From NCBI GenBank assembly GCA_964474655.1, contig CAYYTU010000062.1:1-16911 (forward strand): a stretch of DNA of 16,911 bases. The letters run 5' to 3'. The notes under the pieces are model-generated. The model did no database searches. It was not told the DNA's origin and saw nothing but the letters and a program-made list of their open reading frames with translations. The stretch is from CAYYTU01 sp964474655. GTDB taxonomy: Bacteria; Chloroflexota; Anaerolineae; B4-G1. Numbering within the stretch: the first letter of the stretch is position 1; every line of letters begins with the position of its first letter. This document shows, piece by piece, positions 15,219 through 16,911 of this stretch. A program made the translations under genes and the position numbers.

Positions 15219-15767
15219 TTACGCGGGCGGTACGTATCCGTTTGTCTCCAGGTAGCCGATGACCTTGGCCACGCTCTCCTCCAGGTTCTCCTCGGCGGTG
15301 TTGCAGACGACCTCCGCGTTCTCCGGCGGCTCGTAGGGATCGGAGACGCCAGTGAAATTGTCGATCTCGCCGGCGAAGGCTTGTTCGTACAAGCCCTTCA
15401 CGTCTCGGTCGGCGCAGACGTCGACCGGGCACTCGACGTAGACCTCGATGAAATCGCTCTTCTCTTCGATCTCTTGGCGGGATTTGGCCCGCCGCGCCCG
15501 GTAAGGCGAGATGAATGAGCAGAGGACCGCTACGCCGTTGCGGCTGAGCAGCTTCGCGACGAAGGTCACGCGCTCGATGTTCATATCGCGATCTTTTTTG
15601 GTGAAGCCCAGGTCGCGGGTCAGGCTCTGGCGTACGATATCGCCGTCGAGCCGCTCGACTTTTAAGCCGCGGTCGCGTAACGCCTGCGCCACTGGTTTGG
15701 CGATGGTAGTCTTTCCGGAACCGGAAAGCCCGGTGAACCACAATGTGAAGCCTTTTTGATCACACAC
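15219..15767 (-). CDS. cysC: Adenylylsulfate (APS) kinase
   Basis: This 182-aa enzyme phosphorylates APS to PAPS, the donor for sulfation and for some assimilatory sulfate reduction routes. The P-loop is GLSGSGKT (13-20). APS-kinase motifs follow: LDGD (40-43), LGFTKKDRDMNIERV (53-67), FISPYRARR (85-93), the lid segment KGLYEQAFAGEIDNFTGVSDP, and YEPPENAEVV. The lid reads EQAFAGEID where many enzymes have KKARAGEIK, so two basic positions are changed. The start is GTG 15767, supported by AAGGAG 9 nt upstream; no ATG fits before the P-loop. folP begins 18 nt after the stop. No sulfurylase or reductase gene is visible, so sulfation rather than assimilation is possible. Confidence 0.93.
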   Translation of the reverse strand: MCDQKGFTLWFTGLSGSGKTTIAKPVAQALRDRGLKVERLDGDIVRQSLTRDLGFTKKDRDMNIERVTFVAKLLSRNGVAVLCSFISPYRARRAKSRQEIEEKSDFIEVYVECPVDVCADRDVKGLYEQAFAGEIDNFTGVSDPYEPPENAEVVCNTAEENLEESVAKVIGYLETNGYVPPA

Positions 15768-15853
15768 GTAAACTTACTCCTTGTTGGTGTTGGAATTGAT
15801 AAGGTTGAGATGGAATCTTATCTCCGGCTTGGCAGAGAGTCGAACGGGGCGCA

Positions 15854-16498
15854 CTATTTTGATGCGTGAACGTCGCCGCCGATGTCGCGTAACTTCTCCT
15901 CACTGATGGCGCTCTGTCTGAGCACCTTCGGCGGCGAGACGGAGCAATCGAGGATAGTCGATGGTACGCCGACCCGGCAAGCGCCGCCGTTGAGAATCAG
16001 CGCAATCCGCTCCCCCAGCTGCTGCTCGACTTCCTCTGCGGTGACGGGGCTGGCTTGGCCCGAGATGTTGGCGCTGGTGACAGCCAACACGCCGCCGGCC
16101 GCGCGGATCAGATCTCGTGTCAGGGCCAGATCGGGCACGCGCACGGCCACGGTGGGCCGGGCGCTGATGGCGCCGGAGACAATCGGCTTTTTGGGGAGCA
16201 CCAGCGTCAACCCGCCTGGCCAGAGTTGCCGTATCAGGGGCTCGCAGCGGGCCGGTAGCGTCGCGACCTGATGGACCTCGTCGGCGTCCGAAAGGAGCAG
16301 CGGGATGGGCATATCGGTGGGGCGTTCCTTGACTTCGTATAGCTGCTCGACAGCATCCACATCCCAGGGATAAGCGGCCAGGCCGTAAACCGTGTCCGTG
16401 GGAAAGGCGACCAGTTGACCACCTTTCAATAGCCGGACTGCTCGTTGCTGGGCGGTCTTCTCCTCTGCATTGAGAATCTCGGCTTTCGTCGTCTTCAT
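15854..16498 (-). CDS. tsaC: L-threonylcarbamoyladenylate synthase (YrdC/Sua5 domain)
   Basis: This 214-aa cytoplasmic enzyme makes threonylcarbamoyl-AMP from threonine, bicarbonate and ATP for the t6A37 modification of ANN-decoding tRNAs. The YrdC fold is clear: FPTDTVYGLA (32-41), KERP (57-60) in the conserved basic loop, WPGGLTLVL (93-101), VAVRVPD, TSANISG (141-147) and PSTILD (179-184). It ends soon after the YrdC domain, so it is the short TsaC form without the Sua5 C-terminal domain. GGGGAG lies 4-5 nt before ATG 16498. It has its own promoter about 90 nt upstream and is separated from cysC by 86 nt, so it may or may not be co-transcribed with it. Confidence 0.94.
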   Translation of the reverse strand: MKTTKAEILNAEEKTAQQRAVRLLKGGQLVAFPTDTVYGLAAYPWDVDAVEQLYEVKERPTDMPIPLLLSDADEVHQVATLPARCEPLIRQLWPGGLTLVLPKKPIVSGAISARPTVAVRVPDLALTRDLIRAAGGVLAVTSANISGQASPVTAEEVEQQLGERIALILNGGACRVGVPSTILDCSVSPPKVLRQSAISEEKLRDIGGDVHASK

Positions 16499-16521
16499 AC
16501 TGCTCCCCTACAACACACACG

Positions 16522-16551
16522 ACCGCCGCGAACGCGGGCGTCCGTGGCGGT
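16522..16551 (-). promoter_or_regulatory. Imperfect hairpin in the tsaC 5' leader
   Basis: ACCGCCGCGAACGC (16522-16535) and GCGTCCGTGGCGGT (16538-16551) pair at 12 of 14 positions, closing a very short loop. It lies between the tsaC promoter and its start codon, so it would form in the leader RNA. There is no U tract, so it is not an attenuator of the usual type. Its function is unknown; GC-rich DNA also yields such stems by chance. Confidence 0.4.
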
Positions 16552-16583
16552 GTACCGATCTACACGTTTCTACCTGGCTGCAA

Positions 16584-16611
16584 AGTATAACATACCTTGG
16601 GGCCACGTCAA
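16584..16611 (-). promoter_or_regulatory. Sigma70-type promoter of tsaC
   Basis: On the minus strand TTGACG (16606-16611) and TATACT (16584-16589) are separated by 16 bp; each box has one or two mismatches to consensus. The predicted start is about 80 nt upstream of the tsaC ATG, leaving room for the leader hairpin. Confidence 0.7.
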
Positions 16612-16860
16612 CCTGAGCCGTTGAGGGGCAGATGGATCAGTAGACGCATTAGATTGCCTACCGGCGCGTTTACCGAGCGCATCAATCCCAGCTTCGTTTG
16701 CCTTGTTCACATCTGAGCACACTCTGTGGCATTGAAGGTACTTTGGCAGACGATTCGCTTCGAAAACCATTGAGCGCATGTTTGGCATAGCTGCGGAGAT
16801 CGTTCGCGGGCATTGGGCGTAAGTTCTTGCTTGGTAACCGTTCAGGTAGCGGTCGCTATA
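16612..16860. other. Intergenic stretch with no recognised gene
   Basis: An open frame covers this stretch on the minus strand and runs off the window edge. Its product (Cys-, Arg- and Asn-rich, no domain pattern) resembles no family I know, it has no supported start within the window, and its 3' part runs over the tsaC promoter. I see no RNA gene. It could hold the decayed end of a gene lying beyond the window. Confidence 0.4.
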
Positions 16861-16890
16861 ACCGCCGAGAACGCAGAGAGCGCAGAGAAA
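16861..16890. repeat. Short 9-bp-periodic repeat at the right edge
   Basis: The plus strand reads in 9-base steps ACCGCCGAG, AACGCAGAG, AGCGCAGAG and then a degenerate AAACTGAAG. The CGCAGAG unit recurs with 9-bp spacing. Only about three units are visible, and the window ends 21 bases later. It is a different family from the ACTTGC arrays at 1109-3151. Confidence 0.55.
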
Positions 16891-16911
16891 CTGAAGGAAA
16901 AGCTTTGTCAA

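Noticed and set aside
16570..16911. Minus-strand open frame of 113 aa
   Set aside because: Its first residues are encoded by the 9-bp repeat, its end lies over the tsaC promoter, and there is no start signal or family resemblance.

Overview
This is a high-GC bacterial scaffold, probably from a metagenome, since a 100-base run of N sits inside a repeat array. The gene set suggests Chloroflexota, perhaps an Anaerolineae-like lineage: a dihydropteroate synthase with a long N-terminal extension, a DUF2723 membrane protein, a DUF4446 protein beside a bactofilin, and a LonB-type protease. The phylum is an inference from gene content; no marker gene settles it.

Left part (1-5312, all on the minus strand): an ABC-2 type export operon. 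Read from its promoter at about 5312, the order is a small GlsB/YeaQ-like membrane protein, a TetR repressor, ABC-2 permease A, a four-helix-bundle (23S rRNA intervening-sequence protein, IVP) gene, ABC-2 permease B and an ABC ATPase. The promoter overlaps a perfect 24-bp palindrome, a textbook TetR operator, so the operon is probably autoregulated. The gaps between permease A, IVP, permease B and ATPase are filled with arrays of 7-8 bp units built on GCAAGT/ACTTGC. Two arrays share one architecture: an 8-bp-periodic GCAAGT arm, a 15-nt unique core (CAGGTCGTTATGYCC), then an oppositely oriented ACTTGC arm. The IVP gene lies inside the ACTTGC arm of one of them and is flanked by a 20-bp direct repeat. 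This possible repeat-plus-IVP element is the most unusual thing in the window.

Middle part (5370-10163): a decayed mutY remnant on the minus strand is followed by a plus-strand operon. It encodes a YfcE/MJ0936-like metallophosphoesterase, a hot-dog thioesterase, a LonB-like AAA+ protease and a tandem UspA-domain protein, and it ends at an intrinsic terminator.

Right part (10325-16611, all on the minus strand), in transcription order: a TsaC/Sua5-type tRNA threonylcarbamoyladenylate synthase with its own promoter; a coupled cluster of adenylylsulfate kinase (cysC), dihydropteroate synthase (folP) and an 801-aa DUF2723 membrane protein; a DUF4446 protein; and a bactofilin with its own consensus promoter. 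The last 300 bases hold no gene I recognise and end in a short 9-bp-periodic repeat.
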